Of a stretch of 64,000 nucleotides of DNA, positions 1 to 8,365 are shown one piece after another (positions within the stretch are counted from its first letter, which is position 1; every line of letters starts with the position of its first letter). The stretch is taken from NCBI RefSeq assembly GCF_015594925.2, contig NZ_CP087590.1, forward strand, positions 2,666,001 to 2,730,000. Reading direction: 5' to 3'. Origin of the DNA: Vibrio sp. VB16 (GTDB lineage Bacteria > Pseudomonadota > Gammaproteobacteria > Enterobacterales > Vibrionaceae). A program made the position numbers and the translations under genes. The notes under the pieces are model-generated. The model saw only the letters and a list, made by a program, of their open reading frames with translations. It was not told where the DNA came from and searched no databases.

Positions 1-283
1 TAGAGTTAACAAATTCATCCATCTTCTCTACCATCATTTCAAGTTGTACTTTGTTGATATCAATTCTTTTTTGAACCAATTCTTCAACTGCTTTCGTTTT
101 TTCTGCCATGTCAGTTTCGCTCACTGCTTTACCGACATCCTTTTGAGTAGACACTGATTTATTAGTCGCGCTATCACTATCCAAAGCAAGATTTATGCCA
201 CCATTATTACCGCTGGCGTTACCAAACTTCCCGTTTGGTTCGCCATACGATTGGATGTTCGATGTGTATGTGGATATATCCAT
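1..283 (-). CDS. flaG: FlaG family flagellar protein, C-terminus cut by window start
   Basis: The minus-strand frame opens with ATG at 283 (MDISTYTSNIQSYGEP) and stays open for 94 codons to the window edge, so the C-terminus is missing. A low-complexity Ser/Asn/Gly-rich N-terminal half is followed by a helical stretch with VEELVQKRIDINKVQLEMMV and MDEFVNS, which is the FlaG family pattern. FlaG influences filament length and lies just downstream of flagellin genes in Vibrio. Here it starts 77 bases after the flagellin stop on the same strand. Family assignment is fairly secure; the role is inferred from family and position. Confidence 0.8.
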   Translation of the reverse strand, partial: MDISTYTSNIQSYGEPNGKFGNASGNNGGINLALDSDSATNKSVSTQKDVGKAVSETDMAEKTKAVEELVQKRIDINKVQLEMMVEKMDEFVNS

Positions 284-360
284 ACCGATCTCCCTTCCAC
301 CTAGTTGGTAAGCGATTAATCACTATTGACGGTAAGCACAGGCTCGAAGCCTACACTTAC

Positions 361-1497
361 TTATCCCAACAAACTTAGCGCGGCTGATGGTGCTTGCTTC
401 GCCTGAGCTAGCACCGATGTACTCGCATTCTGAAGAATTTGAGATTTCGTCATCTGGGTCGTCTCTTTAGCAAAATCGGTATCCATAATCCGACTTCTGG
501 AAGCATTAACATTTTCGTTAATGTTATCCAAATTGCTGATCGCATGATTAAAACGATTCTGGAATGCACCAAGACCCGCACGATGACTGTCTACATTTTT
601 CAATGCACCATCTAATATAGCAACGGCTTGCTGAGACCCAGCAACGGTTGTTACATCGATATCATCGACGCTCTGTTCAGTACCCGCCCCTATGTTAAGT
701 TCACCGGCTAATGCGCCACTAAAGCTCACATCACCATTCTGGACACTTTGATTGGAAGCAAACACTTGAAGCTTTCCTTCTTCACCAACCGAGGCTTTAA
801 CGTCGTTATTTTGACCATTAATGTACGTGGCTAGTTCTTCCAAATCATTTCCGGCTTTTGCATTAACGGTTATCTCTTTCGCTTCGCCTGACTCATCATT
901 ATAGGAGATAATAAGGTCGTTGGAACCCGCTTGCACAGCCCAATTTTCATCTTTACCTTCGGTCGCAGTATAGCTCTTCCCAGCCATAGCCGAATCATCC
1001 GAGCGCATATTACCCATAGATAAAATGACAGCTTCACCGGAATCAGCACCAATTTGGAATGATTTGGTTCCGTAAGAGCCATTCAGCAGTTTGTTACCAC
1101 CAAATGACGTTGTTTCCGCAATACGATTAAGTTCGTCGTTAAGCGCAGAGATCTCTTCTTGAATCGCAACACGTTCAGAACGAGAATTCGAACCATTAGA
1201 CGATTGTAAGGAAAGGTCACGCATACGTTGCATAATATTGGTCGTTTCTTTCATCGCACCTTCAGCGGTTTGAGCAATAGAAATACCATCATTTGCATTA
1301 CGGACAGCCATGTCTAAGCCACGGCTTTGAGCGGTAAGTCGGTTGGAAATCTGTAGACCAGCGGCATCATCTTTCGCGCCATTAATCTTATAGCCTGAAG
1401 ACAGGCGTTCCATCGATTTATTGAGTCCGTCAGCAGCACCCGACAGGTGTCGTTGAGCGGTCATTGCAGACACGTTAGTGTTCACATTCATAGCCAT
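361..1497 (-). CDS. Polar flagellin, FlaA-like, 378 aa
   Basis: This is a flagellin, the filament subunit exported through the flagellar type III apparatus. The N-terminal D0/D1 helices (residues 1 to about 140, with NTNVSAMTAQRHL, MERLSSGYKIN and DDAAGLQISNRL) and the C-terminal D1/D0 helices (about 290-378, ending AALSLLG) are intact. The central region is short, as in other Vibrio flagellins. Of the three flagellins here it most resembles V. cholerae FlaA as I recall that sequence, and it lies next to flaG. A sigma-28-type promoter sits about 90 bases upstream, whereas V. cholerae flaA is sigma-54 dependent, so the name flaA is not assigned. Confidence 0.95.
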   Translation of the reverse strand: MAMNVNTNVSAMTAQRHLSGAADGLNKSMERLSSGYKINGAKDDAAGLQISNRLTAQSRGLDMAVRNANDGISIAQTAEGAMKETTNIMQRMRDLSLQSSNGSNSRSERVAIQEEISALNDELNRIAETTSFGGNKLLNGSYGTKSFQIGADSGEAVILSMGNMRSDDSAMAGKSYTATEGKDENWAVQAGSNDLIISYNDESGEAKEITVNAKAGNDLEELATYINGQNNDVKASVGEEGKLQVFASNQSVQNGDVSFSGALAGELNIGAGTEQSVDDIDVTTVAGSQQAVAILDGALKNVDSHRAGLGAFQNRFNHAISNLDNINENVNASRSRIMDTDFAKETTQMTKSQILQNASTSVLAQAKQAPSAALSLLG

Positions 1498-1585
1498 AAT
1501 TGATCTCCTTAGGCATAATAGGGTGATGGGCCGTCGCGTCTCTCACCTCGCTTAGGCACATCTAGTTTTATTTCTCTCGTCCCTT

Positions 1586-1612
1586 GTAACGGCGGAACAA
1601 GAAATACCTTTA
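1586..1612 (-). promoter_or_regulatory. sigma-28 (FliA) promoter for the flagellin at 361-1497
   Basis: Read on the minus strand the site is TAAAG, 14 bases, GCCGTTAC. It matches the FliA consensus (TAAAG and GCCGATAA with about 14-15 bases between) except for two bases of the -10 box. It lies about 90 bases before the start codon. Confidence 0.75.
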
Positions 1613-1726
1613 GGAAATTATTTAAATTTCTTCTGAAATAAACAATGGTGTGAATTTGATCACAATATGTATAAAAAGTAACCACCCTTATAAGTAATGC
1701 CGATCATTTAAGAAAATGTATTCATC

Positions 1727-1783
1727 GTCATTTCCGTGCAAACGGGAATCTTGGTGATATTAGATCCCCATTTTCATGGGGAT
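1727..1783. repeat. Degenerate extragenic hairpin repeat
   Basis: Two adjacent small inverted repeats, a CCGT/ACGG hairpin at 1734-1744 and ATCCCCA (1764-1770) facing TGGGGAT (1777-1783), are linked by GTCAT and GATGACG-type flanks. This resembles the short REP-like or MITE-like elements scattered in marine gammaproteobacteria. Only this degenerate copy was noticed in the window, so repeat identity is inferred from style. It occupies much of the 439-base gap between two flagellin genes. Confidence 0.4.
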
Positions 1784-1871
1784 GACGTCGGTTTTCGTGA
1801 AAATAGGCCAATTTTCATTGGGATGATACCCCTACCTCGATTCAACGCTCAGGTCACTTTCTTGTGCTCCT

Positions 1872-1904
1872 AAAACAACAAAACCCAGCCATATAGGCCG
1901 GGTT
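1872..1904 (-). terminator. Rho-independent terminator of the flagellin at 1937-3067
   Basis: Minus-strand hairpin pairing AACCCGGCC (from 1904) with GGCTGGGTT (to 1882) around TATAT, followed by a T-rich tract down to 1872. It begins 33 bases after the flagellin stop codon. Confidence 0.8.
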
Positions 1905-1936
1905 CAAAGAGATGACAACGGATGTTGCTGTCAGAA

Positions 1937-3067
1937 TTAACCGAGTAGGCTAAGTGCTGTCTGTGGTGCTTGCTTCGCTTGAGCAAGTATAGACGTTGAC
2001 GCCTGTTGCAGAATTTGAGACTTAGTCATCGCGGTGGTTTCTTTCGCGAAGTCCGTGTCCTTGATTCGGCTGTTAGACGCGTTAACATTCTCGTTAATAT
2101 TGTCTAGGTTATTGATTGCGTGGTCGAAACGGTTTTGGAATGCACCAAGCTCACTTCGATGGCTGTCCACATACTTCATCGCAGCATCAACAACGGCGAC
2201 CGCTTCTTGCGCTCCACCGACAGAAGTTACGTCAAGAGTATCAACTGTTACCGCTGTTGCTGGCCCCATACCAAGCTCACCCGCTAAGGTTCCACTGAAT
2301 GACACTGCGCCTTCAACATTGTTGTTACCAGCAAAAACTTGTAGACGACCTTCTTCATCAACAGAAGCGCTCACGGCATCTTGCTGACCATTGATGTACG
2401 TGGCTAGTTCTTCAATATCATCGCCAGCTTTCGCATTAACAGTAAATTCTTGTACATCGCCAGATTTGTTCGTCAAGCCGATAACCATCGTTGCATCTTT
2501 AGATACAGCCCAGTCTTTACCTTGACCATTCTCTGCTTTGTAAGCGGTACCGCCCATCATCGCATTGTCTGAACGCATGTCTTTTAGGCTAAGCATGACC
2601 GCTTCACCATTATCCGAACCGATTTGGAAAGATTTCGTTCCGTGCGTGCCGTTAAGCAGTTTGTTACCACCAAATGATGTGGTTTCCGCTATTCGGTTTA
2701 ATTCGTCGTTCAGTGCCGTTACTTCTTCTTGAATCGCAACACGCTCTTGTTTTGAGTTAGAGCCGTTGGCAGATTGAAGTGACAAGTCACGAACACGTTG
2801 AAGGATGTTCGATGTTTCTTTCATCGCACCTTCAGCGGTTTGGGCAATCGAAATACCGTCGTTTGCATTTCGTACTGCTACGTCTAAGCCACGGCTTTGT
2901 GCATTCAAACGATTCGAGATTTGTAGACCCGCGGCATCGTCTTTTGCGTTGTTAATTTTAAAGCCAGAAGATAGGCGTTCCATTGAGCTGTTTAGGTCGC
3001 TCGCGGCGCCAGACAAGTGACGTTGTGCTGTCATTGCGGCTACGTTTGTATTTACATTTACTGCCAT
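1937..3067 (-). CDS. Polar flagellin, FlaB/FlaD-like, 376 aa
   Basis: Second flagellin of the cluster. It has the full D0/D1 ends (MAVNVNTNVAAMTAQRHL, MERLSSGFKIN, DDAAGLQISNRLN, and a C-terminus ending ALSLLG) and is strongly similar to the flagellin at 361-1497 outside the central 170-280 region. It is a monocistronic unit with a sigma-28 promoter upstream and a rho-independent terminator downstream. Vibrio polar filaments are assembled from several flagellins; which paralogue this is (FlaB, FlaC or FlaD) cannot be settled by eye. Confidence 0.95.
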   Translation of the reverse strand: MAVNVNTNVAAMTAQRHLSGAASDLNSSMERLSSGFKINNAKDDAAGLQISNRLNAQSRGLDVAVRNANDGISIAQTAEGAMKETSNILQRVRDLSLQSANGSNSKQERVAIQEEVTALNDELNRIAETTSFGGNKLLNGTHGTKSFQIGSDNGEAVMLSLKDMRSDNAMMGGTAYKAENGQGKDWAVSKDATMVIGLTNKSGDVQEFTVNAKAGDDIEELATYINGQQDAVSASVDEEGRLQVFAGNNNVEGAVSFSGTLAGELGMGPATAVTVDTLDVTSVGGAQEAVAVVDAAMKYVDSHRSELGAFQNRFDHAINNLDNINENVNASNSRIKDTDFAKETTAMTKSQILQQASTSILAQAKQAPQTALSLLG

Positions 3068-3147
3068 GGTGATTCTCCAATTGATTTTCCGTTAAAGCGG
3101 TTTCCGACGTCTCAGAAAACCAAGTAGTTCTCTCAAAGTTACTTTCA

Positions 3148-3174
3148 TTAACGGCTCATATGTAGAATCCTTTA
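3148..3174 (-). promoter_or_regulatory. sigma-28 (FliA) promoter for the flagellin at 1937-3067
   Basis: On the minus strand the site reads TAAAG, 14 bases, GCCGTTAA. It has the same spacing and nearly the same -10 as the site before the neighbouring flagellin, and lies about 80 bases upstream of the start codon. Confidence 0.8.
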
Positions 3175-3265
3175 GAAAAAAATTCATTTTTTTTTACTAA
3201 TTATTTCTATCCACCTATAAATGTGACCTTACTCATAAAAATCAAATAAAGCCTACCGATAGAGC

Positions 3266-3292
3266 TAAAGATTTTATTTAAATTGCCGAGAC
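3266..3292 (+). promoter_or_regulatory. sigma-28-like promoter pointing away from the flagellin, toward the RidA-type gene
   Basis: Plus-strand TAAAG at 3266-3270, 14 bases, GCCGAGAC at 3285-3292. The -35 and the GCCGA of the -10 match the FliA consensus, and the spacing equals that of the other FliA sites in the window. No large gene starts until 3926, so the transcript would have a leader of more than 600 bases or be a separate small transcript. Confidence 0.5.
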
Positions 3293-3925
3293 GAAGGGGT
3301 TTTAAAAAAAATATTGGGATAAGATAGCGCCACAAATCAGCAGTCCTAATGCATTAAGTTTGTGTCTTTGTCTCTTCAATAGATAGGTAGATAACGAACA
3401 CTGAGTAGCATTCTTGACGGCTCAACAGAAGGTAGACTCAGCAACCTTTGAATATATTTAATTTGAGGAAGGAGTAAATAGACTTAATATAATGAATACA
3501 ATTAGCAACACCGAACGGATTTTTTGGGCCTATATTGAAAATCACTTTAAATTCAATACCATCAAGAATCAACCTGACACTACTTCAGTTTAGCGATATT
3601 TTTGACTTATTCCGAGATCAGAACCACTTATTGAAAAGAATAAACAAAAGTAATGGCCTTCTTGTATAAACATCTGATTTATATACGACATTTCTACCAA
3701 AGTGCCGATATTTGCTTTTAATCAACTCACTTTGATTTATTTTTTTTAATTGTTTTATTTGAAATGTTAATTTGATATTTATGGCCTCCTAATTTAGACC
3801 GCAAAGACTTGCAACACATCAATTCTTATTTAAAAGATTTTGATTATTCAATTTACTATTCATTTAACACACAGTCGAACTGACATTCACGTGAACATTT
3901 TATATCAAATAGGAGAAATATAGAT
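3293..3925 (+). other. Long AT-rich region before the triple RidA gene; possible small transcript
   Basis: There is no large gene here. A 33-codon ORF (3492-3593, starting MNTISNTERIFWAYIENH) lacks a well-placed ribosome-binding site and may be chance. CAAAGTG at 3698-3704 faces CACTTTG at 3728-3734, followed by a T-rich run, which could end a transcript begun at the upstream sigma-28-like site. GCCGATAT at 3704-3711 looks like a lone FliA -10 box without a -35. None of these is firmly supported. Confidence 0.3.
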
Positions 3926-5191
3926 ATGAGTGGAAATATCATAAAAGTTTCAAGAAACACAGACAATGCACCGAAGCGTAGTGCCTCTACACAAACCGTC
4001 GCTTTCTCTCATTACAACAATATTTCAGCGCAATTACCTGTCGACCCTGAAACAGGAGAACTTGTCACGGGGAGTGTAAAAGATCAGGCAAGGCAATGTT
4101 TAGCGAATATTAAAGCCATTGTAGAAAGCATCGATCACGTGATGGGCGACGTTGTTAAAATCAATGTATTCCTTAAAAACATCTCAGATACTGACGCTGT
4201 AAACGATGTCTACGCCACTTTCTTCCAAGACGATTTCCCTACCCGTACCACGGTCGCGGTTGCGGCTTTGCCTATGAGTGATGCTTTAGTGCAAATGGAC
4301 GCCCTAATTTCGAACGGCGAAGGCACAGCACCACAAGATCCTTGCGACCTTATTAAACTATCAAACAACACTGAGAATGCACCAATAAGCTCTGTATCGA
4401 CGCAAACCGTCGCTTTTTCTCATTACAACAATATTTCAGCGCAGCTACCTGTGGACCCTAAAACGGGCGAAATTGTTGGAGGTGGTATAAAAGCTCAGAC
4501 TAAGCAGTGTCTACAAAATATCAAGGAAGTCTTAACCAGTATCGATGTTCCTTTTGACGACATTGTCAAAATCAATCTCTTTCTTAAAGACCTTTCGGAT
4601 ATGGATGCGGTAAACGACGTCTATTCCACATTTTTCCCCGACTCGTCAATCGCTCGGAGCGTAGCCTATGTGCCTGCGCGAACAACGGTTGCCGCGTCCG
4701 CTTTACCGATGGGTGCGTTGATACAAATTGATGCCGTTGTGTCTCACGGAGATGGGACTCCTCCTCAAGCGGTTGAAGACAGGCATGGTCTAATTATCAG
4801 AGCACACAATACGGAAAATGCACCAAAAAGCACTCTACATACGCAAACGGTCGCTTTTTCTCATTACAATCATATTTCAGGCCAGTTGCCTTTAGATGTA
4901 AAAAACAGTGAGATAGTTTCGGGTGATGTGAATGACCAGGCAAGACAATGCCTAGAAAATATCAAGGCCATTGTGGAAAGTGTCGATCACGTGATGGATG
5001 ACATTGTGAAAATTAATATTCAGCTTAAAGATGTCACCGATATTGATACCGTCGACGAGGTGTACACCACATTCTTCAATGGTGACCTTCCAGCAAGAAC
5101 AACCGTTGGTGTTTCCGCTATCCCAATGGATGCTTTGATTCAGGTTGATGCCGTGGTTTCTAACTGTGAAGGAACACCGCCGCAGGTATAA
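3926..5191 (+). CDS. Triple-domain RidA/YjgF/UK114 family protein, 421 aa
   Basis: Three tandem RidA-type domains lie at about residues 4-130, 142-273 and 288-413. Each starts with an N-E/D-NAP stretch and TQTVAFSHYN and ends with RTTV followed by LP or IP. RidA proteins are normally single domains of about 130 aa that form trimers and deaminate reactive enamines/imines with a conserved Arg; R107, R252 and R391 occupy that place. The usual Glu near the end is Asp in all three (D125, D269, D409). Domain 2 has about 9 extra residues (240-250). Near-identical DNA between domains 1 and 2 suggests recent internal duplication. The start has an AGGAG-type site. The gene lies opposite in strand to the flagellin genes on both sides. 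One chain may fold as a pseudo-trimer; its substrate is unknown. Confidence 0.9.
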   Translation: MSGNIIKVSRNTDNAPKRSASTQTVAFSHYNNISAQLPVDPETGELVTGSVKDQARQCLANIKAIVESIDHVMGDVVKINVFLKNISDTDAVNDVYATFFQDDFPTRTTVAVAALPMSDALVQMDALISNGEGTAPQDPCDLIKLSNNTENAPISSVSTQTVAFSHYNNISAQLPVDPKTGEIVGGGIKAQTKQCLQNIKEVLTSIDVPFDDIVKINLFLKDLSDMDAVNDVYSTFFPDSSIARSVAYVPARTTVAASALPMGALIQIDAVVSHGDGTPPQAVEDRHGLIIRAHNTENAPKSTLHTQTVAFSHYNHISGQLPLDVKNSEIVSGDVNDQARQCLENIKAIVESVDHVMDDIVKINIQLKDVTDIDTVDEVYTTFFNGDLPARTTVGVSAIPMDALIQVDAVVSNCEGTPPQV

Positions 5192-5260
5192 TCAGCATTT
5201 AATTGCCACTGAATCGTTCTCCATGGCAATAAGTTGAATTAAATTTTAGATTATTGTAGA

Positions 5261-5298
5261 AACAACAAAGCCTCGACATTTGTCGAGGCTTTGTTGTT
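5261..5298. terminator. Strong rho-independent terminator, usable from both sides
   Basis: A perfect 17-bp stem (5261-5277 with 5282-5298, arms starting AACAACAAAGCC and GTCGAGGC) has a 4-base loop. It lies 70 bases after the RidA-type stop codon. The plus-strand transcript ends in TTGTTGTTT; the opposite strand also ends T-rich. Confidence 0.8.
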
Positions 5299-5370
5299 TA
5301 AAATGTGAGAAAACCTAACACCGCGCTTTTCTCAAACAAATTCGTAAATCGAGCTTGAATTTCAGGTAGA

Positions 5371-5403
5371 GAAAAGCCCCATTTCCTTTGAGAGAACTGG
5401 GGC
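5371..5403 (-). terminator. Rho-independent terminator downstream of the flagellin at 5618-6772
   Basis: On the minus strand GCCCCA (5403-5398) pairs with TGGGGC (5381-5376), followed at once by TTTTC. It lies about 215 bases beyond the flagellin stop; the sequence between (5404-5617) shows no gene. Confidence 0.55.
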
Positions 5404-5617
5404 CGGTCAGGTCGCAAGCCAGATTGCCTATGTGGAGATCGAGAGAAATAACACATAACTGGCTTAACGATAACATTTTAACTTTCTGTCCTTTGGCAGT
5501 GAGAGTGAGAGAGCCGCCAGACTTCTTTTTAAAATGCCATTGCCAATATAACTTTACTCAACGTCGGTTCACGTCTGCGCCAACTAATGCAGAGTAATGC
5601 TAAATCTGTAATATCGA

Positions 5618-6772
5618 CTACTGAAGCAGCGACAATGCAGAGTTTGGCAATTGTTTTGCTTGAGCAAGTATGGAAGTACCTGCCTGTTGCAAAATTTGGT
5701 TTTTCGTAAGTTCCGTCGTTTCTTTAGCAAAATCAGTATCTTTGATCCGGCTCTTCGACGATTCCACGTTTTCTTGAATATTGGACAAGTTATTAATGCT
5801 GTGACTAAGCCTGTTTTGTTGTGCACCTAGATCAGCACGCTGGCTGTCAACATAGGTGAGGGCGGCATCAATGACACCAACTGCATTTTGTGAACCCTTA
5901 ACGCTTGTCACATCAATATCTTGTGCAGTGGTAACGCGCGCTTCTGAGCCAGCGATACCAATCTCTGAAGCTAGTGAGCCTGAAATATCAAGACCACCCG
6001 CAATTTTCGGATTCGCCACAAAGAGCTGCAAGTTACCTCCCTCTCCAACGGATGCCGACAATTTGTCTGTCTGACCATTTATGTAGGTCGCAAGCTCTTC
6101 GATATCATCACCCGCTTTCGCTTGGATATCTATTACCAACTCTTCATTATTGGCGTCAGCCGCGAAGGTAAACTTGATATCAAGTTTATCAGCCGGTACA
6201 CCCCAATCGCTGCCGATGATCTTCCCTTCAGGAAGTTCAGCATTGAATGTCTCGCCACCCATGCGGAAATCATCAGCACGAATGCTGGTCAATCCCATGA
6301 TCATAGCTTCACCCGAGTTAGCGCCTATCTGGAATGCCGCTTCACCGAAGGAACCATTCAGAAGTCGACGGCCACCAAACGAGGTGGTTTCTGCAATACG
6401 GTTAAGTTCATCTTGCAGAGCGGTCACTTCTTCGTTTATCGCAACGCGTTCAGACAAAGAGTTAGAACCGTTAGCCGATTGAAGTGACAAATCACGCATA
6501 CGGGTTAGAATTGCCGATGACTCATTCATCGCACCTTCTGCCGTTTGTGCAATGGAAATACCATCGTTGGCATTACGCATAGCAACATCAAGACCGCGAG
6601 ATTGCGAATTCAATCGATTCGAAATTTGTAGGCCCGCTGCATCATCTTTAGCACTATTTATTTTGTGACCAGATGACAAACGTTCCATTGACGTGTTTAG
6701 GTTTTCAGTCGCCTTATTTAAATAGCGCTGAGTCGTCATCGCCGCGACGTTAGTACTTACTGTTACAGCCAT
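5618..6772 (-). CDS. Divergent polar flagellin, 384 aa
   Basis: Third flagellin, the first after flgL. The D0/D1 ends are present (MAVTVSTNVAAMTTQRYL, MERLSSGHKIN, DDAAGLQISNRLN), but it differs most from the other two. It has GGRRLLNG where they have GGNKLLNG, LTRMRDLSLQ where they have QRxRDLSLQ, a longer and different centre (residues 180-270), and ends ALSLLQ rather than ALSLLG. Position next to flgL recalls flaA/flaC of V. cholerae and flaC of V. parahaemolyticus, but the sequence does not settle which. No clean sigma-28 box is seen upstream; imperfect sigma-54-like motifs are present. Confidence 0.93.
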   Translation of the reverse strand: MAVTVSTNVAAMTTQRYLNKATENLNTSMERLSSGHKINSAKDDAAGLQISNRLNSQSRGLDVAMRNANDGISIAQTAEGAMNESSAILTRMRDLSLQSANGSNSLSERVAINEEVTALQDELNRIAETTSFGGRRLLNGSFGEAAFQIGANSGEAMIMGLTSIRADDFRMGGETFNAELPEGKIIGSDWGVPADKLDIKFTFAADANNEELVIDIQAKAGDDIEELATYINGQTDKLSASVGEGGNLQLFVANPKIAGGLDISGSLASEIGIAGSEARVTTAQDIDVTSVKGSQNAVGVIDAALTYVDSQRADLGAQQNRLSHSINNLSNIQENVESSKSRIKDTDFAKETTELTKNQILQQAGTSILAQAKQLPNSALSLLQ

Positions 6773-7159
6773 TTTATGCTCTCCTATTGAGTTCGCAAGA
6801 TTTCTGCGAAGCGGTCAGCTTTAGTCTCATTTGGATAAGCACTGACCGTATATTAACTTGCTGAACTAAGTGCCACAGTTCTCACTTAATCCATTACCAA
6901 TTGTTTTGTATACTTGTATATATTCAAGTAGTGTGCCACTTTTCTTGATTTATCTGAAAAATTAAATTTATTATTTATTTTCATACAGTTACATCAGGCA
7001 CTACTTGAAATTTACCTCTATTTATTCATGGTGGCACTTTATAAAACGGCAATAATTTGCTGTCTTTTCATACCATGACAATTATTGCCTCTTTAGCTTA
7101 TTGCCAAATAACTGCTCATTATTCCGCACATATGGCTCTAGCACATATGGCAAAGGAAA
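6773..7159. promoter_or_regulatory. 387-base region between flgL and flagellin: inverted repeat and imperfect sigma-54 motifs
   Basis: GGCAATAATT at 7048-7057 faces AATTATTGCC at 7080-7089, a 10-bp inverted repeat that could terminate or fold the flgKL transcript. Minus-strand TGGCAC motifs begin at 6875 and near 6938. The first has GG and GC separated by 11 bases instead of 10, and the second has GA in place of the -12 GC, so neither is a good sigma-54 site. No coding sequence is seen. Confidence 0.4.
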
Positions 7160-8353
7160 TTAGATATAGTTAAATAACGTCAGGTCTTTCGTTTTACCAA
7201 AGGCTTTTTGTGATGCTTCCAGTGCAAGCGAGTTTTCGTTAAATTCGATCACCGCTTGTGAATAATCGAGATCTTCAAACGCACTTTTTGACTTTGCGAG
7301 TGTTAGCTTAAAATCTTCGTGCAAATCCGTTTGAATATCGAGCGTATTCAGACGCGCACCAACATCCGTCCTAGCTTTGCCAAGATGAATAAATGCGGCG
7401 TCAAATTCTTTGGTCAATCTATGCAATTCAGCCGTTGCCGACGCATCGGATACGGAGGCATCCGACAGTTCGATAACTTGTTTGAAGCTATCAAAAAGGT
7501 TCACGGTTTCTTTGGGTTCTAATGTAAAAGAATCACCCGCCGTTATCTGCCCACGAATCAGGATCGATAAACCTTCATATTTGATCCCTTTTCTCGGGTC
7601 AAACTCTTCTGTTTGTACCGCGCTACCATCTTTGTCTAGTTGGTAACCGTATTTCCCCGTACCCATATCAACAAAGGTAATCGTATATTGGGCATCATCC
7701 GTACTGTCTAGATTGGTCGCGCGCTCGAGCAACAATTCTGATGCAGGTTGTAACTGGTAACTCGGTTTGTAATCACCAAATGGATTATCCACCTCCATAT
7801 ACAACTTACTACCAGGGTCATTCAATGCCATTTCCAATTGATTCGAAATTCTCATCTTGCGCTGATAATCATCACCGGAATAAGTGACATTGTTTTCATT
7901 GTCTCGAAAGAAAGGCTGATTTTTAGGTTTCGTACCTGCAAAAATATAGTTACCTGACTCATCTTGGCTATTCGCTAGGTTAAGCAGATTGCTAAATGTT
8001 TCTTGTATCTCTCGGGTTTTCGCTAATCGATCTTCCTTTGAATGCGAACCATTGATCATCTCCATAACCGTTCTTTTTGCCTGATCCGCGTACTCTTCAG
8101 AGTTCGCTACCAATACTTCATGGTGTTCAAGGCGGTTGCGGGTAAGTACGATCGCATCCATATATTGGCGAAGCTGTTCTGATTGCTGCCCAAGATTTTG
8201 AATATAGTGCGTGGCAAGTGGGTCATCACTTGCGTTGAGTAGTTTCTTACCTGAGGCTAATTGCGCTTGGTTGTGGACAATCTTTGCCTCTTGCCTACGG
8301 AGATCGTTTTGAACCGCTTGGTAATTATGAAAACTTGATATTCTTCCTACCAT
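7160..8353 (-). CDS. flgL: Flagellar hook-filament junction protein FlgL (HAP3)
   Basis: FlgL is the second junction protein between hook and filament. The 397-aa product has the flagellin-like N-terminus (MVGRISSFHNYQAVQNDLRRQE, ASGKKLLNASDDPLATHYIQ) and C-terminal helix (SQAVIEFNENSLALEASQKAF) typical of FlgL, and is similar in length to other Vibrio FlgL proteins. It starts 12 bases after the flgK stop and must be co-transcribed with flgK from the sigma-54 site at 10299-10314. Confidence 0.95.
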   Translation of the reverse strand: MVGRISSFHNYQAVQNDLRRQEAKIVHNQAQLASGKKLLNASDDPLATHYIQNLGQQSEQLRQYMDAIVLTRNRLEHHEVLVANSEEYADQAKRTVMEMINGSHSKEDRLAKTREIQETFSNLLNLANSQDESGNYIFAGTKPKNQPFFRDNENNVTYSGDDYQRKMRISNQLEMALNDPGSKLYMEVDNPFGDYKPSYQLQPASELLLERATNLDSTDDAQYTITFVDMGTGKYGYQLDKDGSAVQTEEFDPRKGIKYEGLSILIRGQITAGDSFTLEPKETVNLFDSFKQVIELSDASVSDASATAELHRLTKEFDAAFIHLGKARTDVGARLNTLDIQTDLHEDFKLTLAKSKSAFEDLDYSQAVIEFNENSLALEASQKAFGKTKDLTLFNYI

Positions 8354-8365
8354 CTAATTACCCTC

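Noticed and set aside
870..1082. Open frames overlapping the flagellin genes on either strand
   Set aside because: They are shadows of the flagellin codon pattern, without ribosome-binding sites or recognisable motifs.
6860..6875. Minus-strand TGGCACTTAGTTCAGC as a sigma-54 promoter for the third flagellin
   Set aside because: GG and GC are 11 bases apart instead of 10, which sigma-54 tolerates poorly; kept only as an imperfect motif.
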